NCBI GenBank assembly: GCA_945873715.1
Contig: CAMCFL010000259.1
Span: forward strand, 1-5,413
Source: Akkermansia muciniphila
Lineage (GTDB): Bacteria > Verrucomicrobiota > Verrucomicrobiia > Limisphaerales > UBA9464
DNA length: 5,413 nt
Direction of reading: 5' to 3'
The notes beneath the pieces were generated by a model that was not told the origin of the DNA, searched no databases, and worked only from the letters and a program-made list of their open reading frames with translations. Numbering within the stretch: position 1 is the stretch's first letter; each line of letters opens with the position of its first letter. The translations under genes and the position numbers were made by a program. Of the stretch, positions 1 to 5,413 are shown in pieces.

Positions 1-1706
1 TCCTCAGCGAGGATCCCTGGGAACGCCTGCGCCAGTTGCGGGCGCGCATTCCCAACATCTGTTTCCAGATGTTGTTCCGGGGTTCGAATGCGGTGGGGTA
101 CTCCAACTATCCCGAGAACGTGGTTGCGGGGTTCGTGAAGCACGCGGCCGAAGGGGGCATGGACATCTTCCGGATCTTCGACTCGCTCAATTACCTGCCG
201 AACCTGCGCGTGGCGATGGAAGCGGTGCAGGGGACGCATGCCGTGTGTGAGGCCGCCGTGTGCTACACCGGCGACATCCTGGATCCGAAGCGCGACAAGT
301 ATCCGCTCGAATACTATGTCCGGCTCGCCAAGGAGTTGGAGCGGATGGGGGCGCACACGCTGGCGATCAAGGACATGGCCGGACTGTGCCGGCCGTTTGC
401 GGCGCGCAAGTTGGTGAAGGCCTTGAAGGAGGCGGTGGGCATTCCCCTCCATTTCCACACGCACGACACCGCCGGCGTGCAGGCCTCGTCGATCCTTCAG
501 GCCTCCGACGCGGGCGTGGACATCGTCGATCTGGCAATGGCGTCGATGTCCGGCAGCACGTCCCAGCCCAACCTCAATTCGGTGGCGGCGGCCCTGCAGC
601 ATGCGCCGCGGGATACCAGGCTGGACGTCGAGACGCTGAATGAGTTCTCGGATTACTGGGAGAAGGTCCGCGAGATGTACGTGCCCTTCGATACGGCACC
701 GAAGACGGGATCAGCCGAGGTTTACCTGCATGAGATGCCGGGCGGCCAGTACACCAACCTGAAGGAGCAGGCCGCCAGCATGGGGGTCTCCCATCGATGG
801 CCCGAGATCGCCCGGACCTATGCGGAGGTCAACCAGTTGTTCGGCGACATCGTGAAGGTGACGCCTTCGTCCAAGGTGGTCGGCGACATGGCGCTCTTCC
901 TGTTCAGTCGAGGGATCAAGCCGGTGGATGTCCTCAATCTGGAGGCGGGCGCGACCCCTTTCCCGGAGTCGGTGGTAGACATGCTCTCCGGAGGTCTCGG
1001 TTGGCCGGAGGGCGGTTGGCCCGAGGGAGTCTCCCGGGTGGTGCTCGGGGACAAACGCCATGCGGAGGCGAAGCGCAATCATGAGCGGGGAGTCGTTCCC
1101 GGTGCCGTCGCAGTGCCGGTGCAGTTCGAGAAGTTGCGGGAGGAACTGGCCGGCAAGCTCAAGCGGGCGGTGACGGAGGACGATGTTTTCTCGCACCTCA
1201 TGTACCCGCAGGTGTTCACCGACTTTTCCAAGCACCAGCGGGAGTACAGCGACGTCTCGGTACTGCCGACGTCGGCATTCTTCTACGGCCTGCGTCGGGG
1301 CGAGGAGATCAGTGTCGCGATTCAGGAGGGAAAAACCCTGATCATCAAGTTGATCAATGTCAGCGAACCGGACAAGGACGGGCGACGTACGATCACCTTC
1401 GAATTGAACGGCATCAGCCGTGAGGCATACGTCACCGACAAGAAGGTGGCACCGCAGGCCAAGACCCGTCCGAAGGCGGACATCGCCGATCCGACGCAGG
1501 TGGGCGCGCCGATTCCGGGGTTGGTCGCCACCATCTCCGTGACCGTGGGTCAGAAGGTTTCCAAGGGGGACAAGCTGCTGATGATGGAAGCGATGAAGAT
1601 GCAGACCACCATCACCTCGCCCGTCGATGGCGTGGTCGATGCCCTGTATGCCACCCTCGGCGAGACCGTCGAAAGCAAGGACCTGCTGGTAAAGTTGCGG
1701 GCTTGA
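1..1706 (+). CDS. pyc: Pyruvate carboxylase, C-terminal half (5' partial)
   Basis: Biotin-dependent cytosolic enzyme that carboxylates pyruvate to oxaloacetate, replenishing the TCA cycle. The frame is open from base 3 (bases 1-2 fit the end of a Phe codon), giving 567 visible residues; single-chain pyruvate carboxylases are about 1,150, so the biotin carboxylase domain and the start of the carboxyltransferase barrel are upstream. The first residues, LSEDPWERL, continue into FQMLFRGSNAVGY, whose Arg (residue 26, counting from base 3) matches the pyruvate-binding Arg of the family. Also visible are the carboxylated metal-ligand Lys in AIKDMAGL (residue 123), the metal His pair in HFHTHDTAG (152 and 154), and the catalytic Thr in VKVTPSSK (287). 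A connecting domain (YPQVFTDFSKH, FFYGL) follows, then the biotinyl domain with MEAMKMQ, biotin on Lys 532 (bases 1596-1598). The TTG at 36 lies inside the domain and is not the start. The EDPWERL and RGSNAVGY motifs favour single-chain pyruvate carboxylase over an oxaloacetate decarboxylase alpha subunit. No frameshift is seen. Confidence 0.95.
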   Translation, partial: LSEDPWERLRQLRARIPNICFQMLFRGSNAVGYSNYPENVVAGFVKHAAEGGMDIFRIFDSLNYLPNLRVAMEAVQGTHAVCEAAVCYTGDILDPKRDKYPLEYYVRLAKELERMGAHTLAIKDMAGLCRPFAARKLVKALKEAVGIPLHFHTHDTAGVQASSILQASDAGVDIVDLAMASMSGSTSQPNLNSVAAALQHAPRDTRLDVETLNEFSDYWEKVREMYVPFDTAPKTGSAEVYLHEMPGGQYTNLKEQAASMGVSHRWPEIARTYAEVNQLFGDIVKVTPSSKVVGDMALFLFSRGIKPVDVLNLEAGATPFPESVVDMLSGGLGWPEGGWPEGVSRVVLGDKRHAEAKRNHERGVVPGAVAVPVQFEKLREELAGKLKRAVTEDDVFSHLMYPQVFTDFSKHQREYSDVSVLPTSAFFYGLRRGEEISVAIQEGKTLIIKLINVSEPDKDGRRTITFELNGISREAYVTDKKVAPQAKTRPKADIADPTQVGAPIPGLVATISVTVGQKVSKGDKLLMMEAMKMQTTITSPVDGVVDALYATLGETVESKDLLVKLRA

Positions 1707-1727
1707 GGCGGAGGTCTTGGTTTGGGA

Positions 1728-1758
1728 GGAACGGGCGGGCCGCCCATTCCCCCGTTCC
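1728..1758. terminator. GC-rich hairpin between convergent genes, possible bidirectional terminator
   Basis: GGAACGGG (1728-1735) and CCCGTTCC (1751-1758) are perfect 8-base inverted arms around a 15-base loop that can itself form a short GGG/CCC stem (1737-1739 with 1743-1745). The hairpin starts 22 bases after the pyruvate carboxylase stop and lies 58 bases beyond the stop of the convergent DCC gene, a normal place for a shared terminator. There is no T-tract on either side, so it is not a canonical intrinsic terminator; it may only slow polymerase or protect mRNA 3' ends. Confidence 0.4.
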
Positions 1759-1815
1759 GTTGCAGCATGGATCCGGTTGGGGTGCCGTTGATCCCTTTGC
1801 AGGGGCACGGCCGGG

Positions 1816-2223
1816 TCATTCCAGAAACCGCGCCCGGATCCCGGGTGTGGGAACCATGCAGGTGCTGCTCCGGCCAAACCACCGGTAGCGGCGTTTGGCG
1901 ATGAAGTCGTACAGCCAGTCCCGGGTTCGCCGGGGCAGGACGCGTCCGACCACCGCGAGCGACCAGGGAAAGCCCAGGTGCTTCCCGATCGCCATGATGG
2001 CGTCGGATCGGGAGAGGACCTGGCCGCCGGTCATCCAGAGGATGGTATCGGGTTGATCGGGATCGTGGCCGTGGCTCCGGTAGATTTCACGGCCGCGAGG
2101 GGATTGGACGGGGAGGAAATGGACCCCTGCCCGGGGATCGCGCCGGATCACGAACCCGACGGACGAGTTGCACAGATGGCAGACTCCATCGAACAGCATG
2201 ACCGGATCGTGTGGCAGGTGCAT
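1816..2223 (-). CDS. DCC-family thiol-disulfide oxidoreductase-like protein (DUF393/YuxK-like)
   Basis: A 135-residue protein, the usual length for the DUF393 (DCC) family. The family is named for a D-x-x-C-x-x-C motif, seen here near the N-terminus as FDGVCHLCN (Asp12, Cys15, Cys18). The C-terminal part also fits: FIAKRRYRWFGR followed by a Cys (STCMVP, Cys126), then a short tail ending RARFLE. The fold is thioredoxin-like, so a redox role for the CxxC pair is plausible, but the physiological function and partners of this family are poorly defined. There is no signal peptide or convincing membrane segment, so it is probably cytosolic. ATG at 2223 was chosen; an in-frame ATG at 2199 is nearer the motif and cannot be excluded, because neither has a clear Shine-Dalgarno sequence. 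It converges on the pyruvate carboxylase gene and diverges from the aldehyde dehydrogenase gene, so it appears to be a stand-alone unit without functional linkage to either. Confidence 0.85.
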   Translation of the reverse strand: MHLPHDPVMLFDGVCHLCNSSVGFVIRRDPRAGVHFLPVQSPRGREIYRSHGHDPDQPDTILWMTGGQVLSRSDAIMAIGKHLGFPWSLAVVGRVLPRRTRDWLYDFIAKRRYRWFGRSSTCMVPTPGIRARFLE

Positions 2224-2368
2224 CGCGGACGGGTGGTGGGACCTTAGACGCCTTTTGCCGGAATGCGACCCTTCAGGCGGTTCCGTCGCCGCCCGGGGTG
2301 CATCTTGATTTGGTCATGGGTGGAGGCCGCCTGCCTCTCAGCCGGAACGATTCAGATGCGCCGGAGGG

Positions 2369-2507
2369 AAAAGCTCACGCGAAGCCGCGAAAAGGCGACG
2401 GATCATCGGAAGCCTCCCATGACCGGAATCGTTCACCGAAGGGTGGCTCATTTCAGAATCCAAAACCCGGTGATTCTTCGCGTCTTCGCGTCTTCGCGTG
2501 CGAATTT
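2369..2507. repeat. Imperfect 35-base inverted repeat, about 139-base fold-back element
   Basis: The left arm at 2369-2403 and the reverse complement of the right arm at 2473-2507 agree at 27 of 35 positions by hand alignment. They share ACGCGAAG exactly (2377-2384 against CTTCGCGT at 2492-2499), followed after one mismatch by CGCGAA. The central 69 bases contain a smaller near-inverted pair, AGCCTCCC (2411-2418) and GGGTGGCT (2441-2448), with 7 of 8 pairs. The whole could fold into a long hairpin. It carries no transposase. It could be a dispersed palindromic repeat or a MITE-like remnant; target-site duplications were not recognised. Confidence 0.6.
2476..2499. repeat. Three tandem copies of the 8-mer CTTCGCGT
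   Basis: CTTCGCGT occurs three times without interruption (2476-2483, 2484-2491, 2492-2499). The last copy leads into TTCGC-GT-GCGAA (2493-2504), a palindrome with a 2-base centre. Its reverse complement occurs once on the other side of the spacer at 2377-2384. An 8-base unit does not keep reading frame, which fits a non-coding role. Similar CTTCGCG-rich strings are, from memory, common between genes in several GC-rich phyla. Confidence 0.9.
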
Positions 2508-2554
2508 CGGTTACTCCTACTGCATCGTTGCGGCTCAGGCGGCGATTTGAAAAC

Positions 2555-2574
2555 GCCCGCTGAGGGCAGCGGGC
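2555..2574. repeat. Perfect 7-bp hairpin, probable dispersed intergenic repeat
   Basis: GCCCGCT (2555-2561) and AGCGGGC (2568-2574) are exact inverted arms around the 6-base loop GAGGGC. The hairpin is preceded by GAAAAC and followed by CTACATTCG rather than a T-tract, so it is a poor intrinsic terminator. It also lies upstream of a gene rather than after one. It may be a repeat-family unit or part of the leader of the aldehyde dehydrogenase transcript. Confidence 0.5.
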
Positions 2575-2666
2575 CTACATTCGTGACAACAAAGTCAGGA
2601 TGTACCCCGCCGCCGAAGGACCGGCCGCCTCCCATTCAAGACCCCCTTTTGTGGCATGGGATTGGG

Positions 2667-2685
2667 CTGGGCCACGGAGGCCCGG
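2667..2685 (+). other. Hairpin just upstream of the aldehyde dehydrogenase start
   Basis: CTGGGCC (2667-2673) can pair with GGCCCGG (2679-2685) around the 5-base loop ACGGA, with one G-U pair. It ends 28 bases before the ATG at 2714. If transcription starts upstream, it would sit in the mRNA leader. In DNA of this GC content a stem of this size can occur by chance, and no known riboswitch pattern is recognised. Confidence 0.3.
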
Positions 2686-2713
2686 GGTTCATACAGTCGT
2701 GGGGTACAGAGTC

Positions 2714-4144
2714 ATGAATTTCCCCATCGATTTGTTTTTGGACGGCGGGTATCGGGTGGCTTCCGACGGACGTCGGATCACACTGGTGGACCCGGCCACC
2801 GAGGAAGCGTTCGTCGAAGTGGCCGCGGCCACCGTGTCGGACGTCGACGCCGCGGTGACCTCGGCGCAGCGGGCTTGGGAATCGGGGTGGCGGGACCTGG
2901 CCCCGGGCAAACGGGCGGAGATCCTGTATCGGGTGGCCCGGGTGTTGCGCGAGCACAACGAAGAGTTGGCGCAACTGGAACGACGTCAGGTGGGAAAGCC
3001 CATTGCCGAGGCGCGTGACGAGGCGGGGCTTGCCGGGCGGGTGTTCGAGTATTACGCCGGTGCGATTTCCCAGTTTGGTGGCCAGACGCTTCCGGTGGGT
3101 CGCGGCGGGTTTGATTTCACGCTGAGGCAGTCGATGGGCGTTGTGGCGGCGATTGTGCCCTGGAACTTCCCACTGCCGATTGCCGCCTGGAAGGCTGCTC
3201 CGGCGTTGGCTGCGGGCAATGCGGTCATCCTGAAGCCGGCGTCGATCTCGCCGTTGACGGCGCTCAAGATGGGGGAACTGGCGGTGAAGGCGGGCCTGCC
3301 GGCAGGCGTACTCCAGATCCTGCCGGGGAGCGGGGCGGCGGTGGGGGATGCTCTGGTGACCCATCCTTTGGTGCGGAAGGTGTCGTTCACGGGATCGACC
3401 GAGATCGGTCGGCGGATCATGGAACTGGCAGCGCGCAACCTGACGCGGGTGTCCCTCGAACTCGGGGGCAAATCACCGAACGTGGTTTTCGCGGATGCCG
3501 ACTGGGAAAAGGCGGCGGACAGCTCGCCGATGAGCGTTTTTGCCAACACCGGGCAGGATTGCTGCGCCCGGAGCCGGATGTTCGTCGAGCGTTCGGTGTA
3601 CGCGGCGTTTGTGGAACGGTTCGTCGCGGCGACCCGGAAACTGGTGGTTGGCGATCCGGCGCTGGATGCGACCCAGTTGGGTCCGATGGCCAGCGCTGCA
3701 CAGCGGGCGTCGGTGGAAACGTACCTCGCGGATGCGCGGAGCCGGGGATCCCGCTTCGCCAGCGGGGGCGGCCGACCGATTGCCAAGGGATTCTATCTCG
3801 AGCCGACGGTGCTGTTGGACGTCGGACGTGGCGACCGCTGCTGGCGCGAGGAGATCTTTGGTCCGGTGGTGGCGATCACGCCCTTCGACGACGAGGCGAC
3901 GATGATCCGGGAGGTCAATGATTCGCCTTACGGATTGAGCGGATCGCTCTGGACGCGGGATCTTTCGCGGGCGTTGCGGGTGAGTCGGGCGATCGACAGC
4001 GGGGTGCTGAGCGTGAACTGCCACAACAGCGTTCATGTGGAGGCCCCGTTCGGAGGATTCAAGACCTCGGGCCTGGGCCGGGACCTGGGCATGGCGGCGA
4101 TGGATGGCTACACCGAGACGAAGAACGTGTACGTGGCCTCCTGA
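2714..4144 (+). CDS. NAD(P)-dependent aldehyde dehydrogenase, AldC/PuuC-like
   Basis: Complete 476-residue member of the aldehyde dehydrogenase superfamily, of usual length, oxidising an aldehyde to its acid with NAD(P)+ in the cytosol. Key residues in order: Asn151 in VPWNFP (oxyanion site), Lys174 in ILKPAS (cofactor binding), the FTGST loop (225-229), general base Glu249 in LELGGKSP, nucleophile Cys283 in NTGQDCCARSR, and Glu380 in EEIFGPV (nicotinamide ribose). The end, APFGGFKTSGLGRD, is also typical. ATG 2714 is chosen because family members begin with a short LFLDGGYR-like strand; the frame stays open upstream to an ATG at 2600, but that 38-residue extension is Pro/Gly-rich and unlike the family. 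Ribosome-binding sequence is weak (GGGG at 2701-2704). The GQDCCARSR active site resembles actinobacterial AldC. With a glutamine synthetase-like gene 42 bases downstream, the likely substrate is a gamma-glutamylated aminoaldehyde, or the aldehyde of an amine such as ethanolamine. Betaine aldehyde or another substrate is possible. Confidence 0.9.
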   Translation: MNFPIDLFLDGGYRVASDGRRITLVDPATEEAFVEVAAATVSDVDAAVTSAQRAWESGWRDLAPGKRAEILYRVARVLREHNEELAQLERRQVGKPIAEARDEAGLAGRVFEYYAGAISQFGGQTLPVGRGGFDFTLRQSMGVVAAIVPWNFPLPIAAWKAAPALAAGNAVILKPASISPLTALKMGELAVKAGLPAGVLQILPGSGAAVGDALVTHPLVRKVSFTGSTEIGRRIMELAARNLTRVSLELGGKSPNVVFADADWEKAADSSPMSVFANTGQDCCARSRMFVERSVYAAFVERFVAATRKLVVGDPALDATQLGPMASAAQRASVETYLADARSRGSRFASGGGRPIAKGFYLEPTVLLDVGRGDRCWREEIFGPVVAITPFDDEATMIREVNDSPYGLSGSLWTRDLSRALRVSRAIDSGVLSVNCHNSVHVEAPFGGFKTSGLGRDLGMAAMDGYTETKNVYVAS

Positions 4145-4175
4145 GGTCCGCGGTGATTTCCACTCAAAGACAGGC

Positions 4176-4180
4176 GAAGG
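4176..4180 (+). promoter_or_regulatory. Shine-Dalgarno-like site of the glutamine synthetase-like gene
   Basis: GAAGG sits 6 bases before the ATG at 4187 and is the best ribosome-binding sequence in the window. It supports that start, and the absence of a hairpin in the 42-base gap supports cotranscription with the aldehyde dehydrogenase gene. Confidence 0.6.
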
Positions 4181-4186
4181 CACATC

Positions 4187-5413
4187 ATGACCATTGAGCA
4201 ACTGAAGGAAGCAGTCGGTTCGGGACGGATCGATACCGTGTTGGTGGGTTTTCCTGATCCGTTCGGTCGGTTGGTGGGGAAGCGATTCCGGGCCGATTAC
4301 TTCCTCGATTCGGTGGTCAGCCACGGGACCCACGGCTGCAACTACCTCCTGACGGTGAACCTGGACATGGATCCGCTCGAGGGGTTCCAGGTGGCGAACT
4401 GGGATGCGGGTTTCGGTGATTTCCTGATGCGGCCGGACCTGTCCACGCTGCGGGAGTTGCCCTGGCAGACGGCCTCGGTCCTGGTGTTGTGCGATTACGT
4501 GCGTGAAGACGGTCAGTGTGTGGCCGAGGCACCGCGCTCGGTGCTGCGCCGCCAATTGGAGGTGTTGCGGGAGTCCGGCTACGGCTGCCGCTGTGCGAGC
4601 GAGTTGGAGTTCTATCTGTTCAACCAGACCTACCATGCCGCTTTTGAAGACGGTTACCACCACCTGAAACCGTCCAGTGATTACCGGATCGACTATCACC
4701 TGATGCAGCCAACCCGCGATGAACCGCTCATGCGCGCCGTCCGGAACGGGATGTGCGCGGCGCGGGTGCCGGTCGAGAGCAGCAAGGGGGAGTGGAGCCG
4801 GGGACAGCACGAGATCAACTTCACGCACGACGAACCGCTGCCGATGGCGGACATGCATGTCGTCTTCAAGCAGGGCGTGAAGGAGATCGCCGAGCAGCAC
4901 GGCAAGGCGGTCACGTTCATGGCCAAGTACGCACCGGGTGAAGCCGGGAATTCCTGTCATCTCCACCTCAGTCTGTGGCGCGAAGGAAAGCCGGTGTTCT
5001 GGGATGCGGAAGCCGGGGCGGGATCGAAGCTGTTCCGTCAGTTCCTGGGCGGATTGCTGAAGTATTGCCCGGAACTGTGCCTGTTCTTCGCGCCGACCAT
5101 CAACAGCTACAAGCGCTACCAGGCCGGGAGTTGGGCACCGACCCGCATGGCATGGTCCACGGACAACCGGACCTGCGGTTTCCGGATCGTGGGACATGGA
5201 AAATCGTTCCGGATCGAGAACCGGATGCCAGGGGCGGATGCCAACCCGTACCTGGCCTTTGCCGCCATGTTTGCCGCGGGCTTCGCCGGGATCCGTGAAG
5301 GGCTGGATTGCGGGGTGGGCTACCAGGGAAATGCCTACATTGATCCGAGCCTGGCCCGCCTGCCGTCGAGTCTGGCGGAGGCGGCCAACCTGATGGACCA
5401 GTCTGCGCTGGCA
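4187..5413 (+). CDS. Glutamine synthetase-like gamma-glutamyl-amine ligase, GlnA4/PuuA-type (3' partial)
   Basis: ATP-dependent ligase of the glutamine synthetase superfamily that probably joins the gamma-carboxyl of glutamate to an amine. 409 residues are visible, without a stop; relatives are about 440-470, so only the C-terminal tail is missing. The start is supported by GAAGG at good spacing and a family-like N-terminus (VLVGFPDPFGRLVGKRF, residues 19-35). Metal and nucleotide site residues are recognisable: Glu139 and Glu141 in SELEFYLF, Glu202 and Glu209 around GQHEINF, His258 in GNSCHLHLSL, Arg310 in INSYKRY, and RIENRMPGADANPYLA (342-357). Where bacterial glutamine synthetase has the Glu327 flap (PGYEAP), this protein reads AGSWAP, with Trp316 in the Glu position. 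The tyrosine adenylylation site of GlnA is not seen. These traits, NRTCGFRI and the neighbouring aldehyde dehydrogenase point to the GlnA3/GlnA4/PuuA group rather than ammonia-assimilating GlnA. The amine (putrescine, other polyamine, ethanolamine or other) cannot be fixed from sequence alone. Confidence 0.85.
   Translation, partial: MTIEQLKEAVGSGRIDTVLVGFPDPFGRLVGKRFRADYFLDSVVSHGTHGCNYLLTVNLDMDPLEGFQVANWDAGFGDFLMRPDLSTLRELPWQTASVLVLCDYVREDGQCVAEAPRSVLRRQLEVLRESGYGCRCASELEFYLFNQTYHAAFEDGYHHLKPSSDYRIDYHLMQPTRDEPLMRAVRNGMCAARVPVESSKGEWSRGQHEINFTHDEPLPMADMHVVFKQGVKEIAEQHGKAVTFMAKYAPGEAGNSCHLHLSLWREGKPVFWDAEAGAGSKLFRQFLGGLLKYCPELCLFFAPTINSYKRYQAGSWAPTRMAWSTDNRTCGFRIVGHGKSFRIENRMPGADANPYLAFAAMFAAGFAGIREGLDCGVGYQGNAYIDPSLARLPSSLAEAANLMDQSALA

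Larger units (their letters stand above)
2224..2713. other. Divergent intergenic spacer with repeats, no credible gene
   Basis: The 490 bases lie between the start of the DCC gene (minus strand) and the start of the aldehyde dehydrogenase gene (plus strand), so they should hold both promoters. I could not pick a convincing -35/-10 pair for either gene. Several short frames are open, but their translations are Arg/Pro-rich, resemble no family and run through the repeats. The spacer contains a long imperfect inverted repeat (2369-2507), a triple CTTCGCGT repeat (2476-2499), a perfect 7-bp hairpin (2555-2574) and a hairpin close to the aldehyde dehydrogenase start (2667-2685). A further exact 9-base inverted pair, GAACGATTC (2345-2353) and GAATCGTTC (2426-2434), may be chance. 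Confidence 0.7.

Noticed and set aside
36..38. TTG as a start codon of the pyruvate carboxylase frame
   Set aside because: The frame is open upstream to the window edge, and the preceding codons encode LSEDPWERLRQ, a conserved internal part of the carboxyltransferase domain.
1002..1031. Apparent tandem GWPEG-GWPEG duplication in pyruvate carboxylase
   Set aside because: The family normally has a GQPPGGFPE-like string here, so this is ordinary divergence rather than a recent duplication.
711..1877. Long minus-strand open frame (388 codons) opposite pyruvate carboxylase
   Set aside because: It covers conserved carboxyltransferase and biotinyl sequence, runs past the stop into the DCC gene, and shows low-complexity Arg/His/Leu composition without motifs.
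2263..2550. Possible 95-residue protein in the divergent spacer
   Set aside because: Arg-rich translation with no family resemblance that runs through the CTTCGCGT repeat. It looks like a spurious frame.
2453..2635. Possible 60-residue minus-strand protein containing SHAKTRRREE
   Set aside because: This peptide is simply the translation of the repeated ACGCGAAG units. Such peptides are, from memory, commonly mis-annotated wherever this repeat occurs.
2600..2713. Upstream ATG extending the aldehyde dehydrogenase by 38 residues
   Set aside because: The extension is Pro/Gly-rich, unlike the family, and not a signal peptide. ATG 2714 gives the expected N-terminus.
3473..5197. Long minus-strand open frame (574 codons) opposite the aldehyde dehydrogenase and the ligase
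   Set aside because: It is the antisense shadow of two strongly conserved genes. High GC at third codon positions removes stop codons on the opposite strand, and the translation is rich in His, Arg and Pro with no recognisable domain.

Overview
The window is GC-rich bacterial chromosomal DNA with dense, G/C-ending codons and looks like ordinary housekeeping and catabolic sequence, with no phage, transposase, CRISPR or RNA gene visible. Two weak signs suggest a Verrucomicrobiota/Planctomycetota-type genome: the GC-rich composition, and an intergenic spacer carrying tandem CTTCGCGT units and a GCCCGCT/AGCGGGC hairpin of a kind I associate with dispersed repeats in those groups. This assignment is an inference from memory and stays uncertain.

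Layout. Bases 1-1706 (+) hold the C-terminal half of a single-chain pyruvate carboxylase: most of the carboxyltransferase domain, the connecting domain and the biotinyl domain. The biotin carboxylase half lies upstream of the window. A 109-base convergent spacer (1707-1815) with a GC-rich hairpin separates it from a minus-strand DCC-family (DUF393/YuxK-like) thiol-disulfide protein at 1816-2223. A 490-base divergent spacer (2224-2713) follows. I find no credible gene in it, but it contains an imperfect long inverted repeat, a triple 8-mer and two hairpins.

Bases 2714-4144 (+) encode a complete NAD(P)-dependent aldehyde dehydrogenase. After 42 bases comes a glutamine synthetase-like ligase (4187 to the window end, still open). 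Both are close in sequence style to the AldC/GlnA4 pair of actinobacteria and functionally parallel to PuuC/PuuA of E. coli. The likely scheme is that the ligase gamma-glutamylates an amine (putrescine, another polyamine, ethanolamine or similar), an oxidase or dehydrogenase outside the window makes the aldehyde, and the aldehyde dehydrogenase oxidises it to the acid. A gamma-glutamyl hydrolase would then release glutamate. The oxidase and hydrolase are predicted to lie downstream.

I do not see a clearly undescribed system. The best leads are the amine-glutamylation operon with its altered ammonia-site position, and the structured repeat in the divergent spacer.
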